Under the pieces are notes generated by a model that made no database searches, was not told where the DNA came from, and saw nothing but the letters and a program-made list of their open reading frames with translations. Below are positions 27,579 to 36,727 of a stretch of 64,000 nucleotides of DNA, piece after piece (positions within the stretch are counted from its first letter, which is position 1; every line of letters starts with the position of its first letter). A program made the position numbers and the translations under genes. This DNA is from Runella sp. MFBS21 (GTDB lineage: Bacteria; Bacteroidota; Bacteroidia; Cytophagales; Spirosomataceae). The DNA is taken from positions 50,038 through 114,037 of the forward strand of contig NZ_JARNTW010000022.1 of the NCBI RefSeq assembly GCF_029433105.1, written 5' to 3'.

Positions 27579-28487
27579 GTGAACGATTCTGAAAAAAGTC
27601 CTATTCAGGCATGGGTACTATTGCTTCTAGTAGCACTTACTTGGGGGACTTCGTTCATTTTAATAAAGAAAAGCTTAAATACCTTTAGTGTGATAGAAGT
27701 AGCAGCAGGCCGGTTATTTTTAGCGTCCTTGTTTTTCCTGCCGTTCATGTATCGTTCTTGGCAAAAAATCCCCTCGGCTAAGTACCGCTATATACTGCTT
27801 TCTGCCGTGACGGGTTATATACTCCCTGCGTTTTTGTTGGCCAAAGCTGGCACTAAGCTTAATAGTTCTTTGGCTGGAATGCTCAATTCCCTCAGCCCCC
27901 TATTTACCCTTGTGATAGGCATTGTTTTTTTTGCGCAGCCGCGGTACTTACTAAAAATCGCTGGCGTATTATTGGGATTATTGGGTTCTTCTTTTTTGAT
28001 TTTTAGCAAAAGCACAGGTTCACTCAATATCGCCAATCCTTACGCGTTTTTGGTGCTAATGGCTACCCTTGTATACGGAATCAACGTCAACACCATTGCG
28101 CGACATTTGAGCAAGCTACCCTCGTTGGCAATGACCGCCGTTACATTTATGTTTATTGGCCCTTTGGCCCTTATAGTGCTGTTGTCTACCGATTTTTTCC
28201 CAAAGATTGTGGATTCTAACCACGCCCAATCAAGTTTTTGTCTGGCAAGTTTAGGAATGTTGAGTTCGGGGGTAGCAGCGGTACTTTTCAATCGTATCGT
28301 TCAGATTGCCTCGGGTTTGTTTGCTATATCAGTGACTTATTTGATTCCAATTGTAGCAATAGGCTGGGGCCTTGCAGACGGAGAGCGGATTAGTTTTCAA
28401 CAATATCTAGGAATGGGAATTATCTTAATGGGGATTTACTTGGTCAATCGCCGTGAAGCTTCTCGCTCAAATGTAGCCCGCAATTAG
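27579..28487 (+). CDS. EamA/DMT family permease
   Basis: A 302-aa inner-membrane protein with ten hydrophobic segments in two EamA repeats (about 12-145 and 155-295). The typical LVALTWGTSFILIKKSL opens the first repeat and GMGIILMGIYLVNRR closes the second. Drug/metabolite transporters export amino acids, nucleotides or small metabolites; the substrate here is unknown. GTG start at 27579, the first start in frame. Confidence 0.88.
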   Translation: MNDSEKSPIQAWVLLLLVALTWGTSFILIKKSLNTFSVIEVAAGRLFLASLFFLPFMYRSWQKIPSAKYRYILLSAVTGYILPAFLLAKAGTKLNSSLAGMLNSLSPLFTLVIGIVFFAQPRYLLKIAGVLLGLLGSSFLIFSKSTGSLNIANPYAFLVLMATLVYGINVNTIARHLSKLPSLAMTAVTFMFIGPLALIVLLSTDFFPKIVDSNHAQSSFCLASLGMLSSGVAAVLFNRIVQIASGLFAISVTYLIPIVAIGWGLADGERISFQQYLGMGIILMGIYLVNRREASRSNVARN

Positions 28488-28516
28488 TACTTTTTTCATC
28501 TTATCAACAAAGTATC

Positions 28517-29017
28517 ATGCTCAAGGTAACCATCAACGAACAACAAACATTTGAGGTAGAAACCCAGCCAAAGCAAACCCTGCTCAATGGAAAGCCTTTT
28601 GAGTGGGATTTGGTAGCTCTCAACAAGGGTCATTTTCATATTATACAAAACAATCATTCGTATAATGTAGAAGTGTTGGAAGCTGACTATACGGAGAAGA
28701 GCTTTAAGGTGAAGATCAACCAAAATATATACAACGTAGCTGCCAAAGACCGTTTTGATTTGCTATTGGAACAAATGGGAATGTCGAGTGCTGCCAAAAA
28801 TAAAGTGAATAACATCAAAGCTCCGATGCCTGGCCTAATTTGGGATATCAAAGTTCAAGTAGGAGATACTGTCAAGGCGGGAGATGTGGTACTAGTATTG
28901 GTGGCCATGAAAATGGAAAATGCGCTCAAATCTCAAGGAGAAGGTACCGTAAAAAGTATCAAAGTAGCCAAAGGAGATAGCGTTGAGAAAAATCAAATTT
29001 TAATAGAATTCGACTAA
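28517..29017 (+). CDS. Biotin carboxyl carrier domain protein
   Basis: A 166-aa protein whose C-terminal 70 residues are a biotinyl domain: KAPMPGLIWDIKVQVGDTVKAGD followed by the biotinylation motif AMKM with K132. The N-terminal half is a barrel-hybrid-like extension. This fits the carrier subunit of propionyl/methylmalonyl-CoA or acetyl-CoA carboxylase-type enzymes in Bacteroidetes. No carboxyltransferase gene is adjacent. It precedes pyrH by about 60 bp. Confidence 0.88.
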   Translation: MLKVTINEQQTFEVETQPKQTLLNGKPFEWDLVALNKGHFHIIQNNHSYNVEVLEADYTEKSFKVKINQNIYNVAAKDRFDLLLEQMGMSSAAKNKVNNIKAPMPGLIWDIKVQVGDTVKAGDVVLVLVAMKMENALKSQGEGTVKSIKVAKGDSVEKNQILIEFD

Positions 29018-29080
29018 AACCGTTTAGGTTTGCCTGCACAAAAAGCCACTGAATTATTAATGGAACAAAATATAAAAACT

Positions 29081-29803
29081 ATGTCTCAACCCAAATATAA
29101 ACGTATTCTTCTTAAACTTAGTGGTGAAGCACTAAGCGGCTCTGACAAGAAACAAGTAATAGATTTTGATATTCTTGAGCAATTTGCCAAAGAAGTAAAA
29201 AGTGTCGTAGATGTGGGAGTACAAGTGGCTGTCGTAATTGGCGGAGGCAATATCTTCCGAGGTGCTTCGGTCGAAAAATCAGGAATCGATCGGGTACAAG
29301 GTGATTATATGGGAATGCTTGCAACAGTCATCAATAGCATGGCGATTCAGAGTTCTCTCGAAAAACAAGGAATGTATACACGCTTGCTATCGGCTATTAA
29401 GATGGAGCAAGTGGCAGAGCCGATGATTCGGCGTAGAGCAGTACGGCATCTCGAAAAGGGCCGTGTTGTGATTTTTGGAGCAGGTACTGGAAACCCCTAT
29501 TTTACTACCGACTCGGCGGGTGCGCTACGCGCTATTGAAATCAACGCTGATGCGGTCTTGAAAGGTACACGCGTAGATGGCGTATACACAGCCGACCCTG
29601 AAAAAGACCCGACCGCGACTCGTTATGAGAAATTGTCTTTTGATGAAGCACTCGCAAAAAATCTCAAAATCATGGATTTGACAGCTTTCGCGCTTTGCAA
29701 AGAAAATAGCTTGCCTATCGTGGTATTTGATATGAACAAAGAAGGCAATTTGCTTAAACTAATCATGGGGGAGTCGGTAGGTACTTTAGTAACTAATTTG
29801 TAA
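29081..29803 (+). CDS. pyrH: UMP kinase
   Basis: A 240-aa bacterial uridylate kinase that converts UMP to UDP. The N-terminal [14 protein letters not shown], the nucleotide loop [11 protein letters not shown], the [16 protein letters not shown] helix, the [17 protein letters not shown] motif and [12 protein letters not shown] are all intact. The ATG at 29081 gives the usual family N-terminus; one at 29060 would add seven residues. pyrH-frr adjacency is widely conserved and links nucleotide supply with translation. Confidence 0.96.
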   Translation: MSQPKYKRILLKLSGEALSGSDKKQVIDFDILEQFAKEVKSVVDVGVQVAVVIGGGNIFRGASVEKSGIDRVQGDYMGMLATVINSMAIQSSLEKQGMYTRLLSAIKMEQVAEPMIRRRAVRHLEKGRVVIFGAGTGNPYFTTDSAGALRAIEINADAVLKGTRVDGVYTADPEKDPTATRYEKLSFDEALAKNLKIMDLTAFALCKENSLPIVVFDMNKEGNLLKLIMGESVGTLVTNL

Positions 29804-29893
29804 ATTCTAAAAATTTGTTTTTTGACAATAGGGACGGATAAAAAACAAGGCTTATCCGAACGAAATCTACGAATAACAATTAACACATTAACA

Positions 29894-30454
29894 ATGGAAG
29901 AAATTGAGTTTTATCTAGAAGATGCTAAAGAAACAATGGAGCGTGCCATGAAGCACCTCTCTATTGAACTTTCGAAAATTCGTGCGGGAAAAGCTTCTCC
30001 GCAAATGTTAGATGGAATCCAAATAGAATATTATGGCGTCATGTCGCCATTAAATAATGTGGCGTCGATTACTACTCCCGATGCTCGTACGATTGCTATT
30101 AAGCCTTTTGAAAAAAAGATTATAGGCGAAATCGAAAAGGCGATTCGTAATAGCAATGTAGGTCTTTCACCTAACAACGACGGAGAGAATATCCGCCTCA
30201 ACATTCCAATGCTTACCGAAGAACGTCGTCGTGATTTATTGAAAAGAGTAAAACAAGAGATAGAAACGGCAAAGGTCAACATTCGCAACATTCGTCAAAG
30301 TACCAACGGAGATATTCGTAAATTGACCAAAGAAGGTGCTTCAGAAGATGATGTAAAAAAAGGGGAGGAGCGAGTACAAAAACTTACCGATAGCTTTATT
30401 ACCAAAGTAGACCAAGTATATCTTGTGAAAGAACAAGACATCATGTCGGTATAA
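29894..30454 (+). CDS. frr: Ribosome recycling factor
   Basis: A 186-aa RRF that splits the post-termination ribosome together with EF-G. The family core LSKIRAGKASPQMLDGIQIEYYG, ITTPDARTIAIKPFEKK and the C-terminal three-helix-bundle segment RVQKLTDSFITKVDQV are present. The ATG at 29894 gives the standard length. It closes the operon with pyrH, and a long bidirectional terminator follows 10 bp downstream. Confidence 0.97.
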   Translation: MEEIEFYLEDAKETMERAMKHLSIELSKIRAGKASPQMLDGIQIEYYGVMSPLNNVASITTPDARTIAIKPFEKKIIGEIEKAIRNSNVGLSPNNDGENIRLNIPMLTEERRRDLLKRVKQEIETAKVNIRNIRQSTNGDIRKLTKEGASEDDVKKGEERVQKLTDSFITKVDQVYLVKEQDIMSV

Positions 30455-30463
30455 TAAACCTTA

Positions 30464-30509
30464 AAAAGTATTGAGTATTAGTCTGTTGAATTTAATACTC
30501 AATACTTTT
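30464..30509. terminator. Bidirectional terminator between frr and the rhodanese gene
   Basis: A perfect 17-bp stem AAAAGTATTGAGTATTA / TAATACTCAATACTTTT (30464-30480 with 30493-30509), loop 12 nt. The A and T tracts at the stem ends serve both converging genes. Confidence 0.85.
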
Positions 30510-30518
30510 AATATTACC

Positions 30519-30815
30519 TTAGTCAAGTTCATTATAGGCCAAAATACCGCCAATAACGTTCCGAACATTCGTGAAACCTTGACTTTCCATGTATTTCTGA
30601 GCCGTTTCACTGCGTTTTCCTGAGCGGCAATGAACTAGTATTTCTTCATTTTTTAGATGCTCGATTTCGTTGAGGCGATGAGGCAAATCCCCCAAAGGAA
30701 TCAAATAGCCGCCGATATTGTCGGCTTCGTATTCGTAGTCTTCGCGTACATCGATAAGGTTGATAGGATCACCACTTTCGATACGCTGTTTTAATTCTTC
30801 TACTGTAATATCCAT
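30519..30815 (-). CDS. Single-domain rhodanese
   Basis: A 98-aa rhodanese-homology protein. The active-site loop VHCRSGKRSETA holds the sulfur-carrying Cys (C63), with INLIDVREDYEY and NVIGGILAYNELD at the family positions. Single-domain rhodaneses transfer sulfane sulfur in the cytosol. ATG start; the gene converges on frr with a shared terminator. Confidence 0.93.
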   Translation of the reverse strand: MDITVEELKQRIESGDPINLIDVREDYEYEADNIGGYLIPLGDLPHRLNEIEHLKNEEILVHCRSGKRSETAQKYMESQGFTNVRNVIGGILAYNELD

Positions 30816-30863
30816 TGTCTTGAGTTTAATTAAAATGAGATAATCTAGAACGTCAAAGGTGTA

Positions 30864-30900
30864 AAATTACCACAAGCTTACTACTTATTTGTGGCAATTT
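30864..30900 (-). terminator. Possible terminator of the T9SS cargo gene
   Basis: Stem AAATTACCACAA (30864-30875) with TTGTGGCAATTT (30889-30900), one mismatch, loop 13 nt. It overlaps the stop codon of the T9SS gene and is followed on the minus strand only by a short TTTTA, so it is a weak terminator. Confidence 0.5.
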
Positions 30901-32812
30901 ATCGTTGCAACAAAATTTTCTTCACAACAGTTTTATGCTGATTTGATAATTGTAGCAAATAAATACCCGTAGGCAAATTCGATAAATCCATCGACTGTTC
31001 GGAGGCTTGAAAAGATTGCTGTTTGAGCAACGTGCCACTAATATTATAAACACTAATATTCTGGATTTCATTGGTTTTCCAACGAATCAAACCAGAGGTA
31101 GGATTGGGGTATACGTCCCAGTCCAAAGGAGTTGGTTCAGGAACTGAGGTAATGGGCGGTGGTAGGGGTTTGTTGCCCATCACAGGTCTAATCATCAAAC
31201 TACCTCTAAAATAGGCTAAATTGGGGTCGTTTGCAAAAGAGGTATAAGGCACCCATTCACGACTCAGATTTACAAATATCTGATCCTCATGGTTATGATT
31301 GCGATCCAGCCCAATTGGAATCCCATCTTGTCCAATTTGCAACCAGCCTACATAAAAAGTATCTTTTACTGCTACCCCAAAATCAAAATTAAACTCTATA
31401 AAGCCATTACGTAAAGCAGAATATTCGACCTTAAAGCTTTGCTGATATAAAAGTCTCTGTGGGGCACCGTTTCTATTGTCCCAAACTTGAATCGTAATAG
31501 GCTGACCCGTCAAATCTTTTAAGGTAGGTACGATATTCATTCTTACAGCCGACAGTGTGTCTGGCGTATTTAGGAAATACCTTACAGCAGCCCGTTGGAG
31601 GGGTTGATTCATATATACTGCTGATTCGGCAGTACCATCATCATAAGCATAGTAATTATTTAGAATAGTCTTGCCAGAGATAGTATCGTTTCGTTTCAGA
31701 TTAATGCTTCCAATTAAAGTATCAGAGGTAGCCATCAAAAACTTACTTACTAGCGTTAATGGTTTAGTTGCAAAAATAGAGAGCGGAGTAAGTTTAAGGC
31801 GTTTGAGTTGAGAACTTGCCCCTGGAAGTGGATTAGGAGAAGTTTCTTGAAAATTTTGAAAAATCTGACCACTATTTTCTTCTTTCAATGTATAAGAAAA
31901 AGAAATCGAATTAGGGAAATTAAATAAATTAGTGATATCAGTACTAATAGAATCAGCCGTTTCGGCGGCAGGGTTGGCCATATACTGCTTTATAGGTATA
32001 GAAGTGTATCTTTTCAAAAAAGAACTTACAGGGAGTCTACATGCTACATCTGCTATGAATCTATCTGAACTATGGCGATTTTTGTTGAGATATATATAAT
32101 CAATATGCCATGCGTCAAATTGCCCAGAGAGGCGGGCAAAAGCCTGAAACCGAAACTGAAATTTAGCGTGAAAAAAGACAGTGTTCTTAATAGCTAAATT
32201 GGTGAAATTAAAATTATTGTCAGGTGTACCACCTGTTTTTGTCCATACAGTACGCCATTGCAATGTATTGTCTAAAAATTGCACGATTAGTGAATCATTG
32301 GCATCGGGTAGTTCATTAAGCCCTTTTAATTGCCAATAAAAACTTAAAAAAATAGAGTCCTTTGGGCTTAAATTTGATAAATCAATCGCGGTGGAAGTAA
32401 GGGTGTCACCTGGCCCTGAGGCATTCTGGTTTGTGAAATTGTAGGGTTTTCCGTTGGCATCTGCTCCGTCAAAAGTAACTACATTTAGGCTGGGGTGATT
32501 GATGGTAGCTGTATTACTAACATAAGTCCCTCCGGATGTCCAAAGAGAGGGGTCGAGATTGCCATTGGTAACCAACGAAAAATCATCAAAAAAAGGAAGC
32601 TCCACCGCCTGAACGCGCGCCTGGCTAGGGAGGGGTTTGGACTGCACTGGCCCCGTCGGAAAGCCGACTAATTGGGCTTTAAGAGGAAATCCCAAAAAAG
32701 AAATACAAACAAAAATACAAATGAAGTGAGAAAATGCTAAAATTTTGCTACTCGCTACGTCACTAATCCAGTAAAGTAAATTGTATTTTCTCACTTCTCT
32801 AAAATTATTCAT
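30899..32812 (-). CDS. Large secreted protein with T9SS type A sorting domain
   Basis: A 637-aa exported protein. The N-terminus carries a signal-like helix (ILAFSHFICIFVCISFLGFPLKAQ, about 22-45), the middle is beta-rich and Asn/Thr-rich with no recognised enzyme motif, and the last 75 residues form a type A T9SS C-terminal domain (WDVYPNPTSGLIRW ... NLPTGIYLLQLSNQ ... KKILLQ). It is therefore sent through the type IX system to the cell surface. The ATG at 32812 overlaps the end of the PASTA gene by 8 bp, suggesting translational coupling. Confidence 0.85.
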   Translation of the reverse strand: MNNFREVRKYNLLYWISDVASSKILAFSHFICIFVCISFLGFPLKAQLVGFPTGPVQSKPLPSQARVQAVELPFFDDFSLVTNGNLDPSLWTSGGTYVSNTATINHPSLNVVTFDGADANGKPYNFTNQNASGPGDTLTSTAIDLSNLSPKDSIFLSFYWQLKGLNELPDANDSLIVQFLDNTLQWRTVWTKTGGTPDNNFNFTNLAIKNTVFFHAKFQFRFQAFARLSGQFDAWHIDYIYLNKNRHSSDRFIADVACRLPVSSFLKRYTSIPIKQYMANPAAETADSISTDITNLFNFPNSISFSYTLKEENSGQIFQNFQETSPNPLPGASSQLKRLKLTPLSIFATKPLTLVSKFLMATSDTLIGSINLKRNDTISGKTILNNYYAYDDGTAESAVYMNQPLQRAAVRYFLNTPDTLSAVRMNIVPTLKDLTGQPITIQVWDNRNGAPQRLLYQQSFKVEYSALRNGFIEFNFDFGVAVKDTFYVGWLQIGQDGIPIGLDRNHNHEDQIFVNLSREWVPYTSFANDPNLAYFRGSLMIRPVMGNKPLPPPITSVPEPTPLDWDVYPNPTSGLIRWKTNEIQNISVYNISGTLLKQQSFQASEQSMDLSNLPTGIYLLQLSNQHKTVVKKILLQR

Positions 32813-33596
32813 TTTGTTGTTGTTCTGGTTGAGGGTCATTTGTCCCCACTACCCACAAGTCTATGGTTTCACCTACTCGAATTTTGTTACCAGCCCCTGC
32901 TTCAGGATTTTGTCTCACAACAGTTCCGGGTGGCTGACTAGCATCATCTACATACTGAATTAAAGGTTTGGCAAGATTAGAGCCTTTGATGACAAAAAGA
33001 GCATCTTCTAATGTACTACCTACAACGTTTGGAACGTCAAATTCAGTATTTCCGATTCCGTTTCCTACTTCCAAATCTATTTTTGAGCCTTGTGGAACCA
33101 ATGTTCCGGGCTGTATCGGGTTACCATTATACAATTGGCGTCTTACCGAGTTGTGTGCCAAATCGGGTACGTAGATGATTTTACCACGTTGCAAACCTAA
33201 TCTAGCTAATTCGCCTTCGGCACTGCTCAAAGTGCGGTCTTCCAACTGAGGCATTTTGACATCTGGGGCATTGAGTGAAGTAATATAAATATATATTTTA
33301 CGACCTTCTTTTACCCGCATGCCTGATTTAGGGTGTTGTCTGATGACACTCAGTGGCTTGGCTCCTACCACAAAAGTACAATCTGCTACTTCGTAGCGTA
33401 AATTGCGCTCATCCAAATAGTCTTCAAGCTGCTCTACACTCATACCACTCAGGTCTGGGACAGTGATACTTTGCCCATGATTTGTAGTGAATGGTAAATA
33501 CAGAAAGAAGAACCCCAAAAATAATGCCACAACTAAGGCAACAACGAGACTAATATGAACAAAAAGGTCTGCGCGCGAATTGGTACTAATTTTCAT
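32805..33596 (-). CDS. PASTA domain membrane protein
   Basis: A 263-aa protein: short cytosolic start, one membrane helix (about 12-33), then three PASTA repeats (about 42-108, 112-180, 185-255), seen as ITVPDLSGMSVEQLEDYLDERNL, VKMPQLEDRTLSSAEGELARLGL and FDVPNVVGSTLEDALFVIKGSNL. PASTA domains bind peptidoglycan fragments; here there is no kinase or transpeptidase domain, which is the usual form in Bacteroidetes. The tail is Gln-rich (PQPEQQQNE). It overlaps the T9SS cargo gene. Confidence 0.9.
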   Translation of the reverse strand: MKISTNSRADLFVHISLVVALVVALFLGFFFLYLPFTTNHGQSITVPDLSGMSVEQLEDYLDERNLRYEVADCTFVVGAKPLSVIRQHPKSGMRVKEGRKIYIYITSLNAPDVKMPQLEDRTLSSAEGELARLGLQRGKIIYVPDLAHNSVRRQLYNGNPIQPGTLVPQGSKIDLEVGNGIGNTEFDVPNVVGSTLEDALFVIKGSNLAKPLIQYVDDASQPPGTVVRQNPEAGAGNKIRVGETIDLWVVGTNDPQPEQQQNE

Positions 33597-33929
33597 ACAA
33601 AGTTTATTGGTAGAATAAAGCGCTTAAAAACAAAGTTCTGAATAAACAAACGACTCTTACCCGCTATTAATGAGTTTCATGCAAAGAAAATCTAAATTTC
33701 TGAAATGGTAGTAAAATAGCTTTGATTTTGTAATTTCTTAGGTGTTTTATGTCCTTGGTTCAGCTTAAAGAAAAAAAACACGGCAAATAGATGAATTGGG
33801 GGAAGCCTCAGAAAGCCAATCAAACTGCCTGATTGCCATTCATGTAAAATATCTATCAAATCAAATTTGAGAAACAGAATTTTGTCTACACTTCATTAAG
33901 TAGTGTTTACTGTTAATCTTCCTACAGTC
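33597..33929. other. Intergenic region between divergent PASTA and permease genes
   Basis: A 333-bp divergent gap. It must hold promoters for both sides. A TAGCTTTG (33717-33724, plus strand) fits the -7 consensus TAnnTTTG but has no clear -33 partner. I see no gene, repeat or strong hairpin. Confidence 0.5.
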
Positions 33930-35177
33930 ATGATGTTTTTTCGTCAAACTTACGAGAGTCTGCGCTTTGCTTGGCAAGCTTTACGGTCTAATATCCTAAG
34001 AACTACGCTCTCGTTGCTAGGAGTGACCGTAGGAATTTTTGCTATTATTGGAGTTTTTACCATTGTAGACTCACTAGAGCGGAGCATTAGGAATAGTTTG
34101 GCCGAAATCGGAACCGACGTATTGTATGTACAAAAATGGCCCTGGGGGTTTGGTGGAGAGTATCAATGGTGGAAATATTTTCAATGGCCTGAAACTACCT
34201 ACAGTGATTATAAATTTTTGGCGGAGCGGATAGAAGGCGCCGAGGCCGTGGTAGTGATGGATTTTATGGGTGGGTTGAGTGTCAAAAACGGCAACAACAG
34301 CATGGACGCACTCCTGCAAGGTATATCGTATGATTATAACAAGATATCGGAAGTTGAAGTTGAAAAAGGTCGTTATTTCACTCCTCAAGAAATAGATGCT
34401 GGTCGAAGTGTAGCAGTGATTGGCGCCGACATAGCCGAGGCATTGTTTCCAAACAATCCCGATCCTGTAGGAAAATCATTTAAAATAAAAGGCCTCAACT
34501 ACGTTATCATCGGGATACAGAAGAAAAAAGGGAAATCTCTTTTTGATATTGCGGGCAATCCAGATGAAAAAGTGCTGCTACCGTATTTGACCTTTGCCAA
34601 ATCTTTCCAAAGTCGTATCGGCAACAGTGTCGATATAGTGGTGAAGGGACGTCCTGAAGATGAAGGCCTGATTGAGTTGGAGTCAGAGGTAATCGGAATC
34701 CTTCGTTCTAAACGTGGGCTTAAGCCTACCCAAGAAACCAATTTTTCAATCAATCGTCCCGAAGCCGCCACCAAAGCCGTGTCAGGGTTGTTTGGAGTAA
34801 TTACGATGGCAGGGTGGGTAATTGGTAGTTTTTCTATTTTAGTAGGAGGTTTTGGAATCGCCAATATTATGTTTGTATCAGTAAAAGAACGTACAAACCT
34901 GATTGGAATTCAAAAATCTTTAGGTGCTAAAAATTACGTCATTTTGTTCCAGTTTTTGTTTGAAGCAATGTTTCTAAGTTTGATTGGAGGACTTGTAGGA
35001 ATTTTGCTGGTTTATTTTTTATCCTTTATTCCCTTGGGGAGCTTAGAGATTGTGCTTTCTCCCAAAAATATCATGCTAGGTTTGAGTGTATCAAGTATTA
35101 TTGGCGTTCTTGCGGGGATTATCCCGGCTTTTGGTGCTGCTCGCATGGATCCTGTGGAGGCTATTCGCTCTAAATAA
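33930..35177 (+). CDS. MacB-like ABC transporter permease
   Basis: A 415-aa permease of the MacB/FtsX type: TM1 near 25-45 (TLSLLGVTVGIFAIIGVFTIV), a periplasmic MacB-PCD domain (about 50-270), and three C-terminal helices (about 285-405) with the family ending GIIPAFGAARMDPVEAIRSK. Such proteins use an ATPase partner for mechanotransmission or export of lipoproteins and peptides; no ATPase is adjacent. The ATG at 33930 starts the family N-terminus; an earlier GTG is ignored. Confidence 0.9.
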   Translation: MMFFRQTYESLRFAWQALRSNILRTTLSLLGVTVGIFAIIGVFTIVDSLERSIRNSLAEIGTDVLYVQKWPWGFGGEYQWWKYFQWPETTYSDYKFLAERIEGAEAVVVMDFMGGLSVKNGNNSMDALLQGISYDYNKISEVEVEKGRYFTPQEIDAGRSVAVIGADIAEALFPNNPDPVGKSFKIKGLNYVIIGIQKKKGKSLFDIAGNPDEKVLLPYLTFAKSFQSRIGNSVDIVVKGRPEDEGLIELESEVIGILRSKRGLKPTQETNFSINRPEAATKAVSGLFGVITMAGWVIGSFSILVGGFGIANIMFVSVKERTNLIGIQKSLGAKNYVILFQFLFEAMFLSLIGGLVGILLVYFLSFIPLGSLEIVLSPKNIMLGLSVSSIIGVLAGIIPAFGAARMDPVEAIRSK

Positions 35178-35239
35178 ATGTTTTTTTATTCCGCCAAAAT
35201 TTTGGGAAGTTTGTAGCTAGCATCTGCCAACTACTTCCC

Positions 35240-35686
35240 ATGAATTACTTCTATTTATTTCTTGCTTTTTTGATTGGAGTTGCCAACTCTATTCAGTCGG
35301 GAGTTAACTCGCAACTTAGAATCGATACCAAAAACGCTCTTTTGTCTTCTGTTATTTCTTTTGGTACGGGCTTTCTGGCACTTGTCGTATGCTATCTTTT
35401 TTTTAATAAAGAGCCAATCCCTTCTTTGGAAAATTTCAAAAATATTTCTTGGTGGAAATGGATGGGGGGCTTACTTGGAGCTTTTTATATCGTTACCGTG
35501 ATTATCACAGTGCGCGACATTGGCCCCGCAAATATGCTCTGCTTAATTATCGCAGGGCAGCTTGTAGCAGGCGTATTGATAGATCATTATGGCTTGATGG
35601 GCTTTCCTGTGCATGCTATCAATACTTGGCGTATAGTAGGCGTGGGTTTGATTGTAGGAGGGGTATATTTAGTTCTTAAAAATTGA
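35240..35686 (+). CDS. DMT family transporter, DUF606 (YdcZ-like)
   Basis: A 148-aa protein with five hydrophobic helices and the DUF606 features LIGVANSIQSGVNSQLR near the start, WWKWMGGLLGAFYIVTV in the middle and GVGLIVGGVYLVLKN at the end. This short DMT form acts as a dimer; substrates are unknown. ATG start. It overlaps no neighbour but lies close upstream of the GH43-like gene. Confidence 0.88.
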   Translation: MNYFYLFLAFLIGVANSIQSGVNSQLRIDTKNALLSSVISFGTGFLALVVCYLFFNKEPIPSLENFKNISWWKWMGGLLGAFYIVTVIITVRDIGPANMLCLIIAGQLVAGVLIDHYGLMGFPVHAINTWRIVGVGLIVGGVYLVLKN

Positions 35687-35706
35687 TTTATTGTAAAAAC
35701 TATCTC

Positions 35707-36633
35707 ATGAAATTGAAAATTTTAAGTCTTTGTTTATTGCTCCCCTTTATGTCGGTGGCTCAACAAAACGCCTATTTGTTTTCATATTTTATAAAAAATG
35801 GAGAAGATGGCCTTCATTTTGCCTACAGTACCGACGGGCTTCACTGGAAAGCGTTGAAGGGCGGAAACTCCTTTTTGAAACCCACCGTAGGAAAGGATAA
35901 ACTGATGCGTGACCCATGTATTTACCAAGACAAAAACGGGACTTATCACATGGTTTGGACGAGTGGATGGTGGGACAAAATCATCGGTTATGCTTCTTCC
36001 AACGATTTGGTCAATTGGTCAGAGCAGCGGACTATTCCTGTAATGGAACACGAGCCAACCGCCAAAAATAGTTGGGCTCCCGAAATTGCGTACGATGATA
36101 AAACGAAACAATTTCTGATTTTTTGGGCAACTACCATTCCTGGAAGACATACAGATGTGGCCGACTCAGAAAAAGAAAAAGGGTTGAACCACCGTATGTA
36201 CTACGTTACGACCAAAGACTTTAAGACATTCAGCGAAACAAAGCTATTTTTTAATCCCGATTTCAGTGTGATTGATGCAACGATTTTGAAGCGGGGCAAA
36301 AACTACGTGATGTTTCTGAAAAACGAGAACCCCAATCCGCCCGAAAAAAACATCCGTATCACAGAAGCGAAAAGCGCGCTGGGGCCATTTCCTACAAAAG
36401 TGTCTGAACCTATCACGGGGAAATACTGGGCCGAAGGACCTACCGCGATTGAGGTGGGAGAGTATGTGTACGTGTATTTTGATAAATATACCCAACACAA
36501 GTACGGAGCAGTACGTTCAAAAGACCTGAAAACATGGGAAGACGTGTCGGAGCAGGTAACGTTTCCTGAAGGTATTCGCCACGGAACAGCCTTCAAAGTG
36601 CCGATGACGCTGCTGGAAGCTTTACAGAAATAG
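35707..36633 (+). CDS. GH43-like glycoside hydrolase, secreted
   Basis: A 308-aa protein with signal peptide (MKLKILSLCLLLPFMSVAQQ) and a five-bladed propeller typical of family 43/62 arabinosidases and xylosidases. Visible blade motifs include GLHFAYSTDGLHWKAL, MRDPCIYQDKNGTYHMVWTS, NSWAPEIAYDDKTKQFLIFWA and YWAEGPTAIEVGEYVYVYFDKY. The Asp of RDP and the Glu of SWAPE or AEGPT are catalytic candidates. It fits plant polysaccharide use together with the CE15-like esterase. ATG at 35707 chosen for the signal peptide. Confidence 0.85.
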   Translation: MKLKILSLCLLLPFMSVAQQNAYLFSYFIKNGEDGLHFAYSTDGLHWKALKGGNSFLKPTVGKDKLMRDPCIYQDKNGTYHMVWTSGWWDKIIGYASSNDLVNWSEQRTIPVMEHEPTAKNSWAPEIAYDDKTKQFLIFWATTIPGRHTDVADSEKEKGLNHRMYYVTTKDFKTFSETKLFFNPDFSVIDATILKRGKNYVMFLKNENPNPPEKNIRITEAKSALGPFPTKVSEPITGKYWAEGPTAIEVGEYVYVYFDKYTQHKYGAVRSKDLKTWEDVSEQVTFPEGIRHGTAFKVPMTLLEALQK

Positions 36634-36639
36634 GAAAAA

Positions 36640-36682
36640 AAACTGAAAAAGACCTGCCAAGTTTTTGAAACTTGGCAGGTCT
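36640..36682 (-). terminator. Palindrome acting as terminator of serS
   Basis: Perfect 15-bp stem AGACCTGCCAAGTTT (36650-36664) with AAACTTGGCAGGTCT (36668-36682), 3-nt loop. On the minus strand a T-rich tract (TTTTTCAGTTTTTTTT) follows, as expected for a serS terminator. The stem belongs to a short palindrome family also seen at 22096 and 51649. Confidence 0.8.
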
Positions 36683-36727
36683 GCCTACAAAAAGAGGAGT
36701 TTGTAAGCAACCTCCTCACACAAATCT

